NCBI RefSeq assembly: GCF_900167445.1
Contig: NZ_FUZT01000006.1
Location: 248,001-312,000 of the forward strand
DNA from: Maledivibacter halophilus
GTDB taxonomy: Bacteria > Bacillota > Clostridia > Peptostreptococcales > Caminicellaceae
Length of the DNA: 64,000 nt
Reading direction: 5' to 3'
The position numbers and the translations under genes are program-made. Each line of letters starts with the position of its first letter. The stretch's first letter is position 1. The notes under the pieces were generated by a model. It had not been told where the DNA came from. It searched no databases and saw nothing but the letters and a program-made list of their open reading frames with translations. This document shows positions 34,766 through 44,755 of this stretch, in pieces.

Positions 34766-34813
34766 TTAAACCTCTTTACTCAAAAGAAATCTCTAAAGAC
34801 TAAAGAGGTTTAA
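34766..34813 (-). terminator. intrinsic terminator of purB
   Basis: TTAAACCTCTTTA (34766-34778) and TAAAGAGGTTTAA (34801-34813) are perfect 13-base arms. Confidence 0.8.
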
Positions 34814-34837
34814 TTTTATGAATTTTAACTATAATTA

Positions 34838-36268
34838 CTAAACTTTTAACTCAACATTGACACCTAAAATATTCTCATTTTCTTCTAGAATTGGCTTTAT
34901 ACAATCTTCAATAAACTCTTCTACCTGTTGTGGAGATCTTCCTATAAACAACATAGGATCTAGTAAATTATTTATCTCATCATTAGTAAGATTAAATGCA
35001 TCATCCTTAGCTATTCTCTCTAACAGATCATTTTTTTTCCCTTCTTCTTTTACTACCCTACCGGCGTTCATTGAATGAACCCTTATTTTTTCGTGAAGCT
35101 CCTGTCTGTCTCCACCTTTTTTTACGGCTTCCATTAGTATGTTTTCAGTTGCCATGAAAGGCAATTCTTCTTTAATACGTTTTTCTATAACCTTTGGATA
35201 GACAACTAGACCTGTGCTAATATTTATTGTTATTTCCAATATAGAATCTATACACAAGAAAGATTCTGGTATGGAAAGTCTTCTATTTGCCGAATCATCT
35301 AAAGTTCTTTCAAACCATTGAGTAGCCACAGTATTTGCTGGATTTTGAGTGTTAGTTATTACATATCTCGCAAGGGATGCGATTCTTTCACTCCTCATAG
35401 GATTTCTTTTATAAGCCATGGCGGAAGATCCAATCTGATTTTTACCAAAGGGTTCTTCTATCTCTTTTAAATGCTGTAATAGTCTTATATCATTAGTCAT
35501 TTTATGCAAACTCTGTGCAATACCACTTAAGGTAGATAATACCCTATAATCATATTTTCTTGAATAGGTTTGTCCTGATACTGGAAATGTTTTTTTAAAC
35601 CCTAATTTTTTAGCCACAAGCTGATCCAATTTCTTAACTTTTTCATGGTCTCCATCAAATAATTTCAAGTAACTAGCTTGAGTTCCTGTCGTCCCCTTTG
35701 CCCCTCTAAGCATCATTTTTGACAAAAGGTATTCTATATCCTCTAAGTCCAATAAAAGGTCCATAAGCCAAAGTGTGGCCCTTTTTCCTACTGTTGTTAA
35801 CTGAGCAGGTTGAAAATGTGTAAACCCTAGTGTGGGTACATTTTTATATTTATAAGCAAACTTTGATAATCTATCTATACAATTTATAAGTTTATTACGG
35901 ACAATATTTAAAGCCTTACTCATTATAATTAAATCAGTATTATCTCCAACAAATGCACTTGTGGCCCCTAAATGGATGATTCCTCTAGCCTTTGGGCACT
36001 GCTCACCGAAGGCATAAACATGGGACATAACATCATGTCTTGTCTTTTTTTCCATTTCCTTAGCCACATCATAATTAATATTATCCTGATGCTTTTTTAA
36101 TTCCTCTATTTGTTCATTACTTATGGGAAGTCCTAATTCCTTTTCTGCTTCAGCTAATGCTATCCAAAGCTTTCTCCACGTTTTAAATTTTGTGTCGGGG
36201 GAAAAAAGTTTAAGCATTTCTTTGCTAGCATATCTACTTATCAGTGGATTTTCATATAGAGCCGTCAC
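34838..36268 (-). CDS. purB: adenylosuccinate lyase
   Basis: 476-aa fumarase/aspartase-superfamily enzyme acting twice in purine synthesis (SAICAR to AICAR, adenylosuccinate to AMP). The superfamily signature [12 protein letters not shown] is intact; [14 protein letters not shown] and [15 protein letters not shown] supply other active-site residues. GTG 36268 lies 7 bases after AAGGAG and is preferred over TTG 36271. Not in a purine operon; it stands between a GNAT gene and spoVS. Confidence 0.93.
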   Translation of the reverse strand: MTALYENPLISRYASKEMLKLFSPDTKFKTWRKLWIALAEAEKELGLPISNEQIEELKKHQDNINYDVAKEMEKKTRHDVMSHVYAFGEQCPKARGIIHLGATSAFVGDNTDLIIMSKALNIVRNKLINCIDRLSKFAYKYKNVPTLGFTHFQPAQLTTVGKRATLWLMDLLLDLEDIEYLLSKMMLRGAKGTTGTQASYLKLFDGDHEKVKKLDQLVAKKLGFKKTFPVSGQTYSRKYDYRVLSTLSGIAQSLHKMTNDIRLLQHLKEIEEPFGKNQIGSSAMAYKRNPMRSERIASLARYVITNTQNPANTVATQWFERTLDDSANRRLSIPESFLCIDSILEITINISTGLVVYPKVIEKRIKEELPFMATENILMEAVKKGGDRQELHEKIRVHSMNAGRVVKEEGKKNDLLERIAKDDAFNLTNDEINNLLDPMLFIGRSPQQVEEFIEDCIKPILEENENILGVNVELKV

Positions 36269-36429
36269 CAAATCACTCCTTACATTTATTATAAATATTT
36301 AAATAATGTTCGTATCTTTCCATATAGTATTATACATTATATGTTTTTAAATAACAATAATATAAAAATAATGATATATATGCTAATAAAAAAATTAATT
36401 TACTCTTTTTTAGAAAAACTTCCATAGAA

Positions 36430-36457
36430 AAAACCTGCTTAGGTAACAGCAGGTTTT
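36430..36457 (-). terminator. intrinsic terminator of spoVS
   Basis: AAAACCTGC (36430-36438) pairs perfectly with GCAGGTTTT (36449-36457). Confidence 0.85.
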
Positions 36458-36474
36458 CAAGGTAATCGTTTTCA

Positions 36475-36735
36475 CTATCTGGGTTGTATAATTAATTTTA
36501 TAGCGGTTCTTTCTTCACCATCGATTTCTATGTCTGTAAATGCTGGAATACAAATTAAGTCCATACCACTAGGAGCAACGAATCCTCTAGCAATAGCAAC
36601 TGCTTTTACTGCTTGATTAAGAGCTCCTGCACCTATAGCTTGAATTTCGGCAGCTCCACGTTCTCTTAAAACACCTGCCAACGCTCCTGCAACTGAGTTT
36701 GGATTTGATCTTGCTGATACTTTTAATACTTCCAT
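36475..36735 (-). CDS. spoVS: stage V sporulation protein S
   Basis: 86 aa, full length and nearly canonical: EVLKVSARSNPNSVAGALAG, RGAAEIQAIGAGALNQAVKA, IARGFVAPSGMDLICIPAF. The small Alba-like protein is needed for coat assembly and dehydration in Bacillus and affects septation. AAGGGGG precedes ATG. It follows rny by 220 bases; in Bacillus ymdB lies between rny and spoVS, and it is absent here. Confidence 0.96.
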   Translation of the reverse strand: MEVLKVSARSNPNSVAGALAGVLRERGAAEIQAIGAGALNQAVKAVAIARGFVAPSGMDLICIPAFTDIEIDGEERTAIKLIIQPR

Positions 36736-36955
36736 GATTTAAAGCCCCCTTAAAAATTTTGATTGAATAGTGTTTTGTTTACTTATTAACCCACAGACAT
36801 ATAAATTCCCAATGAGTTAAAATTTAAATAGTTTTCCACTTATTACTATGTATTCTACATTTAATAAGAAATTCCTGCTAAATATTGTGATAAATTAAAA
36901 ACTTTCATAAATTTTAACATCTTTTGTATTAAAAGAAGCTATCTGATGATAGCTC

Positions 36956-38497
36956 CTATTTTGCATAATCTATAGCTCTAGTTTCCCTAATAATATTCAC
37001 TTTTATTTGGCCAGGATATTCAAGCTCATTTTCAATCCTTTTGCTAATATCCCTTGCCAATAATACCATATTATCATCACATACATCTTCAGGCTTGACC
37101 ATTATTCGGATTTCTCTACCAGCCTGAATAGCAAATGCTTTGTCTATACCTTCATAAGAATTCGCAATACCTTCAAGCTTTTCAAGACGTTTGATATAAG
37201 TTTCTAAAGTTTCTCTTCTTGCTCCTGGTCTAGCTGCTGATATTGCATCTGCAGCTGTAACCAATACAGCCTCAATTGTTTGAGGTTCATAGTCTCCATG
37301 ATGAGTAGACATAGCATGGATTACCTCTTTAGATTCTCTATATCTCCTAAGCAAATTAATACCTATTTCTACATGGGTACCTTCTACTTCATGGTCAACA
37401 GCTTTACCAATATCATGTAATAATCCTGCACGCTTTGCAATTTTCACATCTACTTCCAGTTCAGCTGCCATTAATCCTGCCAAATATGATACTTCTATAG
37501 AATGTTGTAGAACATTTTGTCCATAACTGGTTCTATATTTTAATCGCCCAAGTAGCTTAACTAATTCAGGATGAAGATTGTGGATTCCTAAATCGAAAGT
37601 TGCTTTTTCGCCTTCTTCTTTAATATGATCATTTATTTCTTTCCTAGCTTTTTCAACCATTTCCTCTATTCTAGCTGGATGAATTCTTCCATCTATAATA
37701 AGTTTTTCAAGAGCCACCCTTGCTATTTCTCTTCTTATTGGATCAAATGACGATAAAATAACAGCTTCAGGAGTATCATCAATTATCAAATCTACCCCTG
37801 TTAAGGTTTCAAGAGCTCTTATATTTCTACCTTCTCTTCCAATAATTCTTCCCTTCATCTCATCGTTTGGTAAACTTACAACAGAAACTGTAGACTCAGC
37901 AACATAATCAGCTGCACATTTTTGAACAGCATAAGCTATTATCTCTGTAGCTGTTTTGTTAGCTTCTTCCTTTGCTTTATTTACAATGTCCTTAATCATA
38001 ACTACAGATTCATGCTTAACTTCTTTTTCTATATCACTAAGTAATATTTGCTTTGCTTCTTCAGTTGTAAGACCAGATATTCTTTCAAGTTCTTCAAGTT
38101 GTTTTTTATAAAGTTTATCAATCATTGCTTCTTTGTTTGATAACTCTTTAAGTGATTTATTTAAATAATCATCTTTCTTTTCAAGATTTTCTGATTTTCT
38201 ATCAAGATTTTCTTCCTTTTGAAGTAATCTTCTTTCCAAACGCTGAAGTTCATTTCTTCTATCTCTATTCTCTTTTTCAAATTCATTCCTTAATTTATGG
38301 ACTTCCTCTTTAGCTTCAAGAAGAATTTCCTTACCCTTGGTATCTGCTTCCTTATTTGCTTCAAAAATAATTAGTTCGGCTTTTTGCTCTGCACTACCTA
38401 TTATTTTCTCAGCAGTCATTTTCCTCAATATATATCCAATCCCAAAACTAATAGGGGCTGATATTGCAATTGTTAAAACTATTGGTAAATAATTAAT
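36956..38497 (-). CDS. rny: ribonuclease Y
   Basis: About 513-aa membrane-anchored endoribonuclease that initiates mRNA decay. Order: N-terminal transmembrane helix ([20 protein letters not shown]), long coiled coil (~30-150), KH domain ([17 protein letters not shown]) and HD domain ([22 protein letters not shown]). The start is odd. AGGAGGTGA lies 5-8 bases before an ATT (38497), with no ATG, GTG or TTG at proper distance; the in-frame GTG at 38506 is part of the ribosome binding site itself. Initiation at AUU, or by reinitiation from the small upstream frame whose UGA overlaps AGGAGGTGA, is the best reading. Confidence 0.92.
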   Translation of the reverse strand: MNYLPIVLTIAISAPISFGIGYILRKMTAEKIIGSAEQKAELIIFEANKEADTKGKEILLEAKEEVHKLRNEFEKENRDRRNELQRLERRLLQKEENLDRKSENLEKKDDYLNKSLKELSNKEAMIDKLYKKQLEELERISGLTTEEAKQILLSDIEKEVKHESVVMIKDIVNKAKEEANKTATEIIAYAVQKCAADYVAESTVSVVSLPNDEMKGRIIGREGRNIRALETLTGVDLIIDDTPEAVILSSFDPIRREIARVALEKLIIDGRIHPARIEEMVEKARKEINDHIKEEGEKATFDLGIHNLHPELVKLLGRLKYRTSYGQNVLQHSIEVSYLAGLMAAELEVDVKIAKRAGLLHDIGKAVDHEVEGTHVEIGINLLRRYRESKEVIHAMSTHHGDYEPQTIEAVLVTAADAISAARPGARRETLETYIKRLEKLEGIANSYEGIDKAFAIQAGREIRIMVKPEDVCDDNMVLLARDISKRIENELEYPGQIKVNIIRETRAIDYAK

Positions 38498-38502
38498 ATA
38501 CT

Positions 38503-38571
38503 TCACCTCCTATAAATTAGTAAATTCATTTTTAAAATTATACATTTTTTAATTTCTTTTGATTTTTTCAT
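38503..38571 (-). CDS. 22-codon upstream ORF ending in the rny ribosome binding site
   Basis: ATG 38571 follows AAGGAAG (5 bases). The peptide [20 protein letters not shown] (then RR) is strongly basic. Its UGA is the last three bases of AGGAGGTGA that serves rny, so ribosomes finishing here sit at the rny start. Suggests translational coupling. No homologue known to me. Confidence 0.5.
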   Translation of the reverse strand: MKKSKEIKKCIILKMNLLIYRR

Positions 38572-38685
38572 AAATTCTTCCTTGTTTAAGTAAATTATAT
38601 ATAAGTTCATTATTTTTCTTAAACAAAATAATTTAGCGTTTATAAAAGAAATTATCTTTAATAAATCAAAAATATAAACCAACAC

Positions 38686-38885
38686 TCTCAGATTTGAGAC
38701 ATTACAAGTTTATAAAGGGAATGAATCTAGGAAATGGTGCTACATTCCGGCTCTTTTTAATTTTATATCTTTTTCAATTTACTGTCAAGATGAATTAATA
38801 GTTGATATAGTAAAACAGTGAAACAAAATAAAAGATAAAAATTTAACACTATTTTACTATTATATGTAAGATATAAGCATGAAAA
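38686..38885. other. recA-rny intergenic region with small hairpins
   Basis: Contains GGAATG/CATTCC arms (about 38719-38746) and a CTCA/TGAG hairpin near 38686-38699. No gene. Possibly the rny promoter and leader. Confidence 0.35.
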
Positions 38886-38909
38886 AAACCCCGGTCAAAG
38901 CCGGGCTTT
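38886..38909 (-). terminator. intrinsic terminator of recA
   Basis: AAAGCCCGG and CCGGGGTTT around a short loop, followed by a T-run in the minus direction. The most GC-rich stem in the window. Confidence 0.9.
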
Positions 38910-38929
38910 AATTCATTCAAAAAATCAAT

Positions 38930-39988
38930 TTACTTTGAAGACTTTTCTTTATTATTTGAAGTCTCTTCTTGATCAGTGCTTTTTTCCTTTTTCTCTTCAA
39001 CAGGTAAATTATAATGCTTTCTAACCTTATAATCCAATTCTTCAAGTAATTTTGGGTTTTCTATTAAAAACTGTTTAACATTTTCACGTCCCTGTCCTAG
39101 TTTCATATCATTATAGCTGTACCAAGAGCCTGCCTTTTTGATTAATTCAGCATTTACGGCACTATCTAAAATTCCACCTTCTCTAGATATTCCTTTACCA
39201 TACATGATGTCAAATTCAGCTTTCTTAAATGGTGGGGCCAATTTGTTTTTAACAACTTTTACTTTAGTTCTATTTCCCATAAATTCATTATTTTGTTTTA
39301 TAATATCTACTTTTCTAACATCAAGACGTACCGATGAATAGAACTTCAATGCTCTACCACCTGTTGTGGTTTCCGGATTACCAAACATTACTCCCACTTT
39401 TTCTCTCAACTGGTTAATAAATATTGTTGAAGTTTTTGATTTATTAATGACACCAGTTAATTTTCTAAGAGCCTGGGACATAAGTCTTGCCTGTAATCCC
39501 ACATGACTGTCCCCCATTTCTCCAGCTATCTCCGCTTTAGGTACAAGGGCTGCAACAGAATCAATTACTATTACATCTATAGCACCACTTCTTACTAAAG
39601 CCTCAACAATTTCTAGGGCCTGCTCACCAGTATCCGGTTGTGAAACAATAAGATTATCTATATCGACCCCTAAATTTTTACAATATATTGGGTCCAAGGC
39701 ATGTTCAGCATCTACAAAAGCCGCTGTACCTCCATTTTTCTGAGCCTCTGCAATGATGTGAAGAGCAACTGTAGTTTTTCCTGATGATTCGGGACCAAAG
39801 ATTTCAATAACTCTTCCCCTTGGAACTCCGCCTATTCCAAGGGCAATATCTAGCTCTATTGATCCTGTTGAAATGCTTTCTATATTTAGTCTAGTCCTAT
39901 CGTCTCCAAGCTTCATTATGGAGCCCTTACCAAATTGTCTTTCAATCTGACCTAGAACAGTATCTAAAGCTTTACTTTTATCACTCAT
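38930..39988 (-). CDS. recA: recombinase RecA
   Basis: 352-aa strand-exchange ATPase and LexA coprotease. Walker [10 protein letters not shown] (~residues 66-74), Walker [13 protein letters not shown], loop L1 ([20 protein letters not shown]) and L2 ([20 protein letters not shown]) are intact; the C-terminus is acidic and lysine-rich as usual. The ribosome binding site GGGAAAA is weak. A LexA box lies ~110 bases upstream and a strong terminator follows, so it is monocistronic and SOS-controlled. Confidence 0.98.
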   Translation of the reverse strand: MSDKSKALDTVLGQIERQFGKGSIMKLGDDRTRLNIESISTGSIELDIALGIGGVPRGRVIEIFGPESSGKTTVALHIIAEAQKNGGTAAFVDAEHALDPIYCKNLGVDIDNLIVSQPDTGEQALEIVEALVRSGAIDVIVIDSVAALVPKAEIAGEMGDSHVGLQARLMSQALRKLTGVINKSKTSTIFINQLREKVGVMFGNPETTTGGRALKFYSSVRLDVRKVDIIKQNNEFMGNRTKVKVVKNKLAPPFKKAEFDIMYGKGISREGGILDSAVNAELIKKAGSWYSYNDMKLGQGRENVKQFLIENPKLLEELDYKVRKHYNLPVEEKKEKSTDQEETSNNKEKSSK

Positions 39989-40093
39989 ATTTTCCCAGAT
40001 AAAATAATCAACTCACAATATAATGTTTTAATCTTCAAAACTCATTATAATAAAGTTGTTTATTATTATTTCTGGTTTTCACCTCCTTTTTTG

Positions 40094-40107
40094 CGAACAA
40101 ATGTTCC
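40094..40107. promoter_or_regulatory. LexA (SOS) box upstream of recA
   Basis: CGAACAAATGTTCC fits the Gram-positive SOS consensus CGAAC-N4-GTTCG with one mismatch in the last base. It is 106 bases from the recA start. A GGAGGTG immediately after it on the minus strand could serve a 15-codon frame (GTG at about 40084), which may be chance. Confidence 0.75.
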
Positions 40108-40171
40108 ACAATCTAATTATACCTATTTCTCATCCTTAGGTCAACTATAGATTTTGTCTCTTTAATTTAAT

Positions 40172-40290
40172 TGAAGAAATTGCATCAATCTAACCTAACT
40201 TACTTATATAATATATATGATATAACTCTAAAAAATCCAAAACATATGTAGTAAATAATTTTTAAATAAAGTAATTATGCAATTTCCTCA
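40172..40290 (+). repeat. MITE-like palindromic repeat, copy D
   Basis: 119 bp, same orientation and nearly same length as the 5519 copy. Ends TGAAGAAATTGCATCAATCT and AATTATGCAATTTCCTCA; interior ATATATATGATATAACTC and ACATATGTAGTA are shared. Sits between recA and cinA. Confidence 0.75.
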
Positions 40291-40345
40291 ATAAATAAAA
40301 TTTGTGAAAAATTATAAAGAATTCTTTCTCACAAATTTTATATTC

Positions 40346-41587
40346 TTATACCAAATTTCTAATTATAGTTTTCCGAATTAAATTAAGAGCTTGAACAGCA
40401 GTATAATTTCTTATTTTATTTCTATCACCATTTAAATTAAGCTTCTTTATGATAGTATTTTTATTAGTGGCTATAGCAATATATACTAATCCAACAGGCT
40501 TTTCTGGAGTGCCTCCAGATGGACCTGCAATACCAGTAATTGATAGACAAATATCACTATTTGTTATGGCCCTCAAACCTTCAGCCATGGCAGCGGCAGT
40601 TTCTTCACTTACTGCTCCAAATTTTTTAAGTATTTCCTTATCAACACCTAGCTCTTCATGCTTTGCCCTATTGCTATATGTAACAATAGATCTGTCTAAA
40701 GCATTAGAAATACCTGGAATCGAAGTAAGCTTAGATGCCAACAATCCACCGGTACAGGATTCTGCCAAAGAGATAGAGTAATTATTACCTATAAGCATAT
40801 CGGCAACTACCTTTTCCAAGGATTCATTATCATAACTATATATATATTCCCTTAATCTCTTTTCAATTTCCTCACAAATTGGATTAATTAATGCTTCAAT
40901 TTCTTCATCTGTTTGGGCCTTTGCAGATATACGAAGACTCACCTCTCCACTCTTAGCATATGTTGCAAGGGTGGGATTGGATTGCCCAGTTATAAGATCC
41001 TCCAATAAAGTTTCAAGCTTTGATTCACCTACACCAACAAATTTTAAAACTTTAGATTTTATCTTAAGTTCTGACTTACTAAGTAAATATGGCATAACAG
41101 AATTTAAGAATATTCCTTTCATTTCATTTGGTGGCCCCGGTAAAGATATTATAATCTTTTCGTTTTCTTCAATTATAAAGCCAGGCGCTGTTCCATTATT
41201 GTTATCCAATATAATACTACCCTCTGGAACAAAAGCTTGCTTTTCATTATTAATTGACATTTCTTTATTTATTCTCTCAAAAAAGCTCAATATTTTCTCA
41301 TATGTAGGCTTATGCATTACCAATTCTCTTCCTAAAGATTTAGATATAGTTTCCTTAGTCAAATCATCTTGAGTAGGTCCTAAGCCACCAGTTGTAATAA
41401 TCAAGTCAGAAATTTCAAGAACATTTTTAAACATTTTCTCAAGTCTATCATTATTATCTCCAACAGTAAGATGATAAAGAACATTAATACCCAGTCCATT
41501 AAGCTCCTTTGATAAAAATGCTGCATTTGTATTCACTATTTGCCCCATTAACAACTCAGTACCCACAGTTAATATTGTACAGTTCAA
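40346..41587 (-). CDS. cinA: CinA family protein (NMN amidohydrolase / competence-damage-inducible)
   Basis: 413 aa, full length. N-terminal MoCF-like domain (TVGTELLMGQIVNTN, TTGGLGPTQDDLTKE, PGPPNEMKGI) and C-terminal CinA domain (SLAESCTGGLLASKLTSIPG) with the NMN deamidase signature. It recycles nicotinamide mononucleotide and is linked to competence in other species. Start TTG 41587 after AGGGGAG. In Firmicutes cinA usually precedes recA, as here, but a repeat has separated them. Confidence 0.93.
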   Translation of the reverse strand: MNCTILTVGTELLMGQIVNTNAAFLSKELNGLGINVLYHLTVGDNNDRLEKMFKNVLEISDLIITTGGLGPTQDDLTKETISKSLGRELVMHKPTYEKILSFFERINKEMSINNEKQAFVPEGSIILDNNNGTAPGFIIEENEKIIISLPGPPNEMKGIFLNSVMPYLLSKSELKIKSKVLKFVGVGESKLETLLEDLITGQSNPTLATYAKSGEVSLRISAKAQTDEEIEALINPICEEIEKRLREYIYSYDNESLEKVVADMLIGNNYSISLAESCTGGLLASKLTSIPGISNALDRSIVTYSNRAKHEELGVDKEILKKFGAVSEETAAAMAEGLRAITNSDICLSITGIAGPSGGTPEKPVGLVYIAIATNKNTIIKKLNLNGDRNKIRNYTAVQALNLIRKTIIRNLV

Positions 41588-41624
41588 ATATCTTTCTCCC
41601 CTTTGCTAAGAAAATGCTTAAGGT

Positions 41625-42158
41625 TTACATAAGCACTTTCTTATTTTTATTAATATAGTCAAAACCAGATATGACCGTAAGTATTACAGCAGCCCAAACA
41701 GCTAAAATATCAAAGGGGATATTAAGTAAATTGAATGAAACATTATTAAAAAGTAATATTAAAATTGCAACTATTTGTGAAACAGTTTTGGCTTTTCCCC
41801 AGGGACTAGCTGCTATAACTATTCCCTCTGATGCTGCTACGGCTCTAAAAACACTCACAATAATTTCCCTTGATATAATAATAACTACAACCCATGCCGG
41901 AAGCCTGTCCATTTGAACCAATGAAACTAAAGCAGCCGTAACTAAAAGTTTATCAGCCAAGGGATCCATAAATTTACCAAGCTTGGTAATTTGATTCCTA
42001 CTCCTTGCAATATATCCATCTAAACTATCTGTCAGTGCAGCGATTATAAAAATCAAAGTTGCTATTGTAACGCCATAGGGTATATTGGTCAAAAGAAAAA
42101 ACATAAAAATAGGAACTAACAAAATTCTAGCAATGGTAATTTTATTTGCTAAATTCAT
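41625..42158 (-). CDS. pgsA: CDP-diacylglycerol-glycerol-3-phosphate phosphatidyltransferase
   Basis: 177-aa polytopic membrane enzyme making phosphatidylglycerol phosphate. The CDP-alcohol phosphotransferase motif is intact: DSLDGYIARSRNQITKLGKF then MDPLADKL. Start overlaps the rimO stop by 17 bases (AGGAGAGG inside rimO), typical of the conserved rimO-pgsA-cinA order. Confidence 0.95.
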   Translation of the reverse strand: MNLANKITIARILLVPIFMFFLLTNIPYGVTIATLIFIIAALTDSLDGYIARSRNQITKLGKFMDPLADKLLVTAALVSLVQMDRLPAWVVVIIISREIIVSVFRAVAASEGIVIAASPWGKAKTVSQIVAILILLFNNVSFNLLNIPFDILAVWAAVILTVISGFDYINKNKKVLM

Positions 42159-43488
42159 TCACAACCTCTCCTATTAAATCATATTCAAGAGCATCAGTAA
42201 TTTTTGCTCTTACAAACTCACCAATACTTATTTCCGTATCGGAATTTAAATAAACTACACCGTCAACTTCAGGAGCATCGAACTCTGTTCTGCCAATATA
42301 TACATTTTCATTCTCAACTTTTTCTTCTATTAGTATATCATATAATTTGCCTATTTTATCCATGTTTTTCTTTAAGGATATATCCCTTTGAATAAGCATT
42401 ATTTTATCTCTTCTACTTTCTTTAACTTCCTCAGAAATCTGATTAGGTAGCTGCGCAGCCGGAGTATTCTCTTCCATTGAGTAAGTAAATACTCCCAATC
42501 TATCAAATTTCACATCCTTTACAAAATCATACAGCTCTTTAAATTGCTCATCTGTTTCCCCAGGAAATCCTGCTATTAAAGATGTTCTTAAACTTATATT
42601 CGGTACTTTATTTCTAAGCTTTTTTATAACCTTAAGTATATGGGCTTTAGTTGTTCTGCGGTTCATTTTCTTCAGTATTTCATCATTACAATGCTGTATT
42701 GGAATATCTATATATTTACATATTTTATTATTGGAGCTAATTAAATCAATTAGCTCATCACTTATGATATCCGGATATGAATACTGGAGTCTTATCCATT
42801 TTATTTTTTCAATAGAGCTAAGTTCTTCTAAGAGCCTGACCAATTGATAATTGCCATATAAATCAATACCATATCTGGTTATATCCTGTGCAATTATTAT
42901 TAATTCCTTCACACCCATTTCTGATAAGTTTTTTGCTTCCTTTACTATTTTTTCGATTGGACGACTTCTATACCTTCCCCTCAGCTTAGGTATTATACAA
43001 TAGGTACAACAATTATCGCAGCCCTCTGCAATCTTTAAATAGGCACTATATGATGGTGATGTTAAAATTCTTGGAAGATCGTATTCTAAAGCCTTGTCAG
43101 CACTGACTGTATAAACTACCCTTTCCTTATTATTTATTGTTTTATTTATTATCTGTGCAATTTCATTGAAATTGGTGGTACCTAAAAATACATCCACTTC
43201 AGGGATTTCTTCCGATAATTCCTTTGAATATCTTTGTGCAAGACAACCTGTAACAATTAAAATCTTACATTTTCCAAATTCCTTCATCTGGGCCAGCCCC
43301 AAAATTGTATCAATTGATTCTCTCTTAGCACTTTCTATAAAGCCGCAGGTGTTAATTATAATAACATCTGCCTTATCTACATCACTGGCTAAAGAAAATC
43401 CATGTTTATTTAAAATTCCTAACATTATTTCAGAGTCAACCTGATTTTTGGAACAGCCTAGTGTCTCCAAATATACTTTCTCTTTCAC
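42142..43488 (-). CDS. rimO: ribosomal protein S12 methylthiotransferase RimO
   Basis: About 448-aa radical-SAM enzyme that methylthiolates Asp of S12. N-terminal MTTase domain with cluster cysteines in LETLGCSKNQVDSEI, NTCGFIESAK and VTGCLAQRY; radical SAM CxxxCxxC in EGCDNCCTYCIIPKLRGRYR; C-terminal TRAM domain. GTG 43488 (SD GAGAGGAG about 11 bases upstream) gives VKEKVYLET; an ATG 21 bases earlier overlaps the site. Followed directly by pgsA. Confidence 0.95.
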   Translation of the reverse strand: MKEKVYLETLGCSKNQVDSEIMLGILNKHGFSLASDVDKADVIIINTCGFIESAKRESIDTILGLAQMKEFGKCKILIVTGCLAQRYSKELSEEIPEVDVFLGTTNFNEIAQIINKTINNKERVVYTVSADKALEYDLPRILTSPSYSAYLKIAEGCDNCCTYCIIPKLRGRYRSRPIEKIVKEAKNLSEMGVKELIIIAQDITRYGIDLYGNYQLVRLLEELSSIEKIKWIRLQYSYPDIISDELIDLISSNNKICKYIDIPIQHCNDEILKKMNRRTTKAHILKVIKKLRNKVPNISLRTSLIAGFPGETDEQFKELYDFVKDVKFDRLGVFTYSMEENTPAAQLPNQISEEVKESRRDKIMLIQRDISLKKNMDKIGKLYDILIEEKVENENVYIGRTEFDAPEVDGVVYLNSDTEISIGEFVRAKITDALEYDLIGEVVNEFSK

Positions 43489-43530
43489 TACTTTAATTAC
43501 TCCTCTCATATATAAGTAACCAAAATTAAA

Positions 43531-43609
43531 TTAACTCCTTGTGCTAGTTCTTATATCAGAAGTTTTAATATTTCACAACAAAATATGGTTTACTAGCACA
43601 ACAGGTTAA
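43531..43609 (-). other. predicted three-way-junction RNA in the mnmH-rimO gap
   Basis: Outer stem: TTAAC (43531-43535) with GTTAA, then a 3x3 internal loop, then TTGTGCTAG (43539-43547) with CTAGCACAA (43593-43601). Inside: TTCT/AGAA (about 43548-43561) and ATATTT/AAATAT (about 43568-43586) hairpins. It lies between the mnmH stop and rimO start. No riboswitch class recognised; could also be a processing or weak termination signal. Confidence 0.45.
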
Positions 43610-43610
43610 A

Positions 43611-44657
43611 TTAAAAATGCTTTTTTATAAAATTTTTTACAGAGTCCACTGCATCATCTATTTTATCATATTTTATAGTTAAATCTAATGTTTCTAATTT
43701 TTTAATTGAATATTTATAAAGTGGGTCATAATAGTTATTTATAAGAAATTCAATAACATATCGATAATCTCCACTGTTAATTTTTTCAGTTAACATTTCT
43801 ACAGTTTTAGTTCCCAGACTTTTTTTAAGATGCTTAATACATCTAATAAGCTTATCATTTATTGCAGAATCATTTTTAATATAATCATTATAAATATTTT
43901 CTATCCTGTTTTCTATACTTGTCTCTACAAGTATATGGTATCCATCCTCCATTGCCTTCATTACTGGTTCAGGCACATTCATGCTTCCTATTCTTTTGCT
44001 TTCACTTTCAACAATGATAAGATTACTACTATTGTAGTATAAACTATTGAAAACTAAGGATTCAAATTCTTTCTGGGAAGGAGAACTTCCCTCAAATAGT
44101 AAATCACCAAATACTGAACCTGAATTTTTCGCATATTTTTCTAAATCCATTACAGGAATCTGCATTTCTTGAAGTTTATTTATTATAATGGTTTTCCCAA
44201 CACCAGTTAAGCCATGTAGAACAATAAATTTAAATTTCCCTATCTCATTATCAAGAAAATCAAAAACGAATTTTCTATAGGCTTTATATCCGCCACTAAT
44301 CCTATAGACATTCCTTAAACTTAATGTATTTAATATATTACAAACAGACTTACTCCTCATACCGCCACGCCAGCAATATATAACTATATTATCATAATTT
44401 CTTTCAAGCTCCATTATTCTTTTATATATTTCCTCAAGCTTATAGGACGCATAACGTAAGCCTAAGCTTTTTGCCTTTTCAACACTTTCATTTCTATATA
44501 CTTTACCAACTACGGAACGTTCTTCATTCTTAAGAATGGGAATATTTATTGATCCAGGTATAGATGCCTCTAAAAACTCGCTTTCTGAGCGTACATCTAT
44601 AAAAATTGTATTTGGTAAATTAAGAGCTTTTTCTACACTAATAATGCTTTGTGTCAT
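43611..44657 (-). CDS. mnmH: tRNA 2-selenouridine synthase
   Basis: 348 aa (SelU/YbbB). N-terminal rhodanese domain with the catalytic Cys95 in IVIYCWRGGMRSKS, the family's own active-site form, and a C-terminal P-loop domain (VLHGLTGVGKTIIINKL). It replaces sulfur by selenium at U34 of Lys, Glu and Gln tRNAs using selenophosphate, via a geranylated intermediate. Its presence implies a selenophosphate supply (SelD) elsewhere in the genome and fits the selenoperoxiredoxin at 1105. It lies between ftsK and rimO; it is not a regular member of that cluster. Confidence 0.93.
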   Translation of the reverse strand: MTQSIISVEKALNLPNTIFIDVRSESEFLEASIPGSINIPILKNEERSVVGKVYRNESVEKAKSLGLRYASYKLEEIYKRIMELERNYDNIVIYCWRGGMRSKSVCNILNTLSLRNVYRISGGYKAYRKFVFDFLDNEIGKFKFIVLHGLTGVGKTIIINKLQEMQIPVMDLEKYAKNSGSVFGDLLFEGSSPSQKEFESLVFNSLYYNSSNLIIVESESKRIGSMNVPEPVMKAMEDGYHILVETSIENRIENIYNDYIKNDSAINDKLIRCIKHLKKSLGTKTVEMLTEKINSGDYRYVIEFLINNYYDPLYKYSIKKLETLDLTIKYDKIDDAVDSVKNFIKKHF

Positions 44658-44736
44658 TTTTTATATCACCACTATTCTATTGAATTACTATAACTTAATT
44701 ATTCCCCTAAAGCTAAAGTCTTAATACCAATAGCTA

Positions 44737-44755
44737 AAAGCGCCATAGGCGCTTT
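44737..44755 (-). terminator. intrinsic terminator at the ftsK 3' end
   Basis: AAAGCGCC (44737-44744) pairs perfectly with GGCGCTTT (44748-44755). It ends right at the ftsK stop codon. Confidence 0.7.

Noticed and set aside
38504..38506. GTG as the rny start
   Set aside because: It is part of AGGAGGTG itself, leaving no spacing between ribosome binding site and start.
40046..40086. A 15-codon frame after the LexA box before recA
   Set aside because: The GTG overlaps its own GGAGGTG and the frame ends after 15 codons; could be chance.
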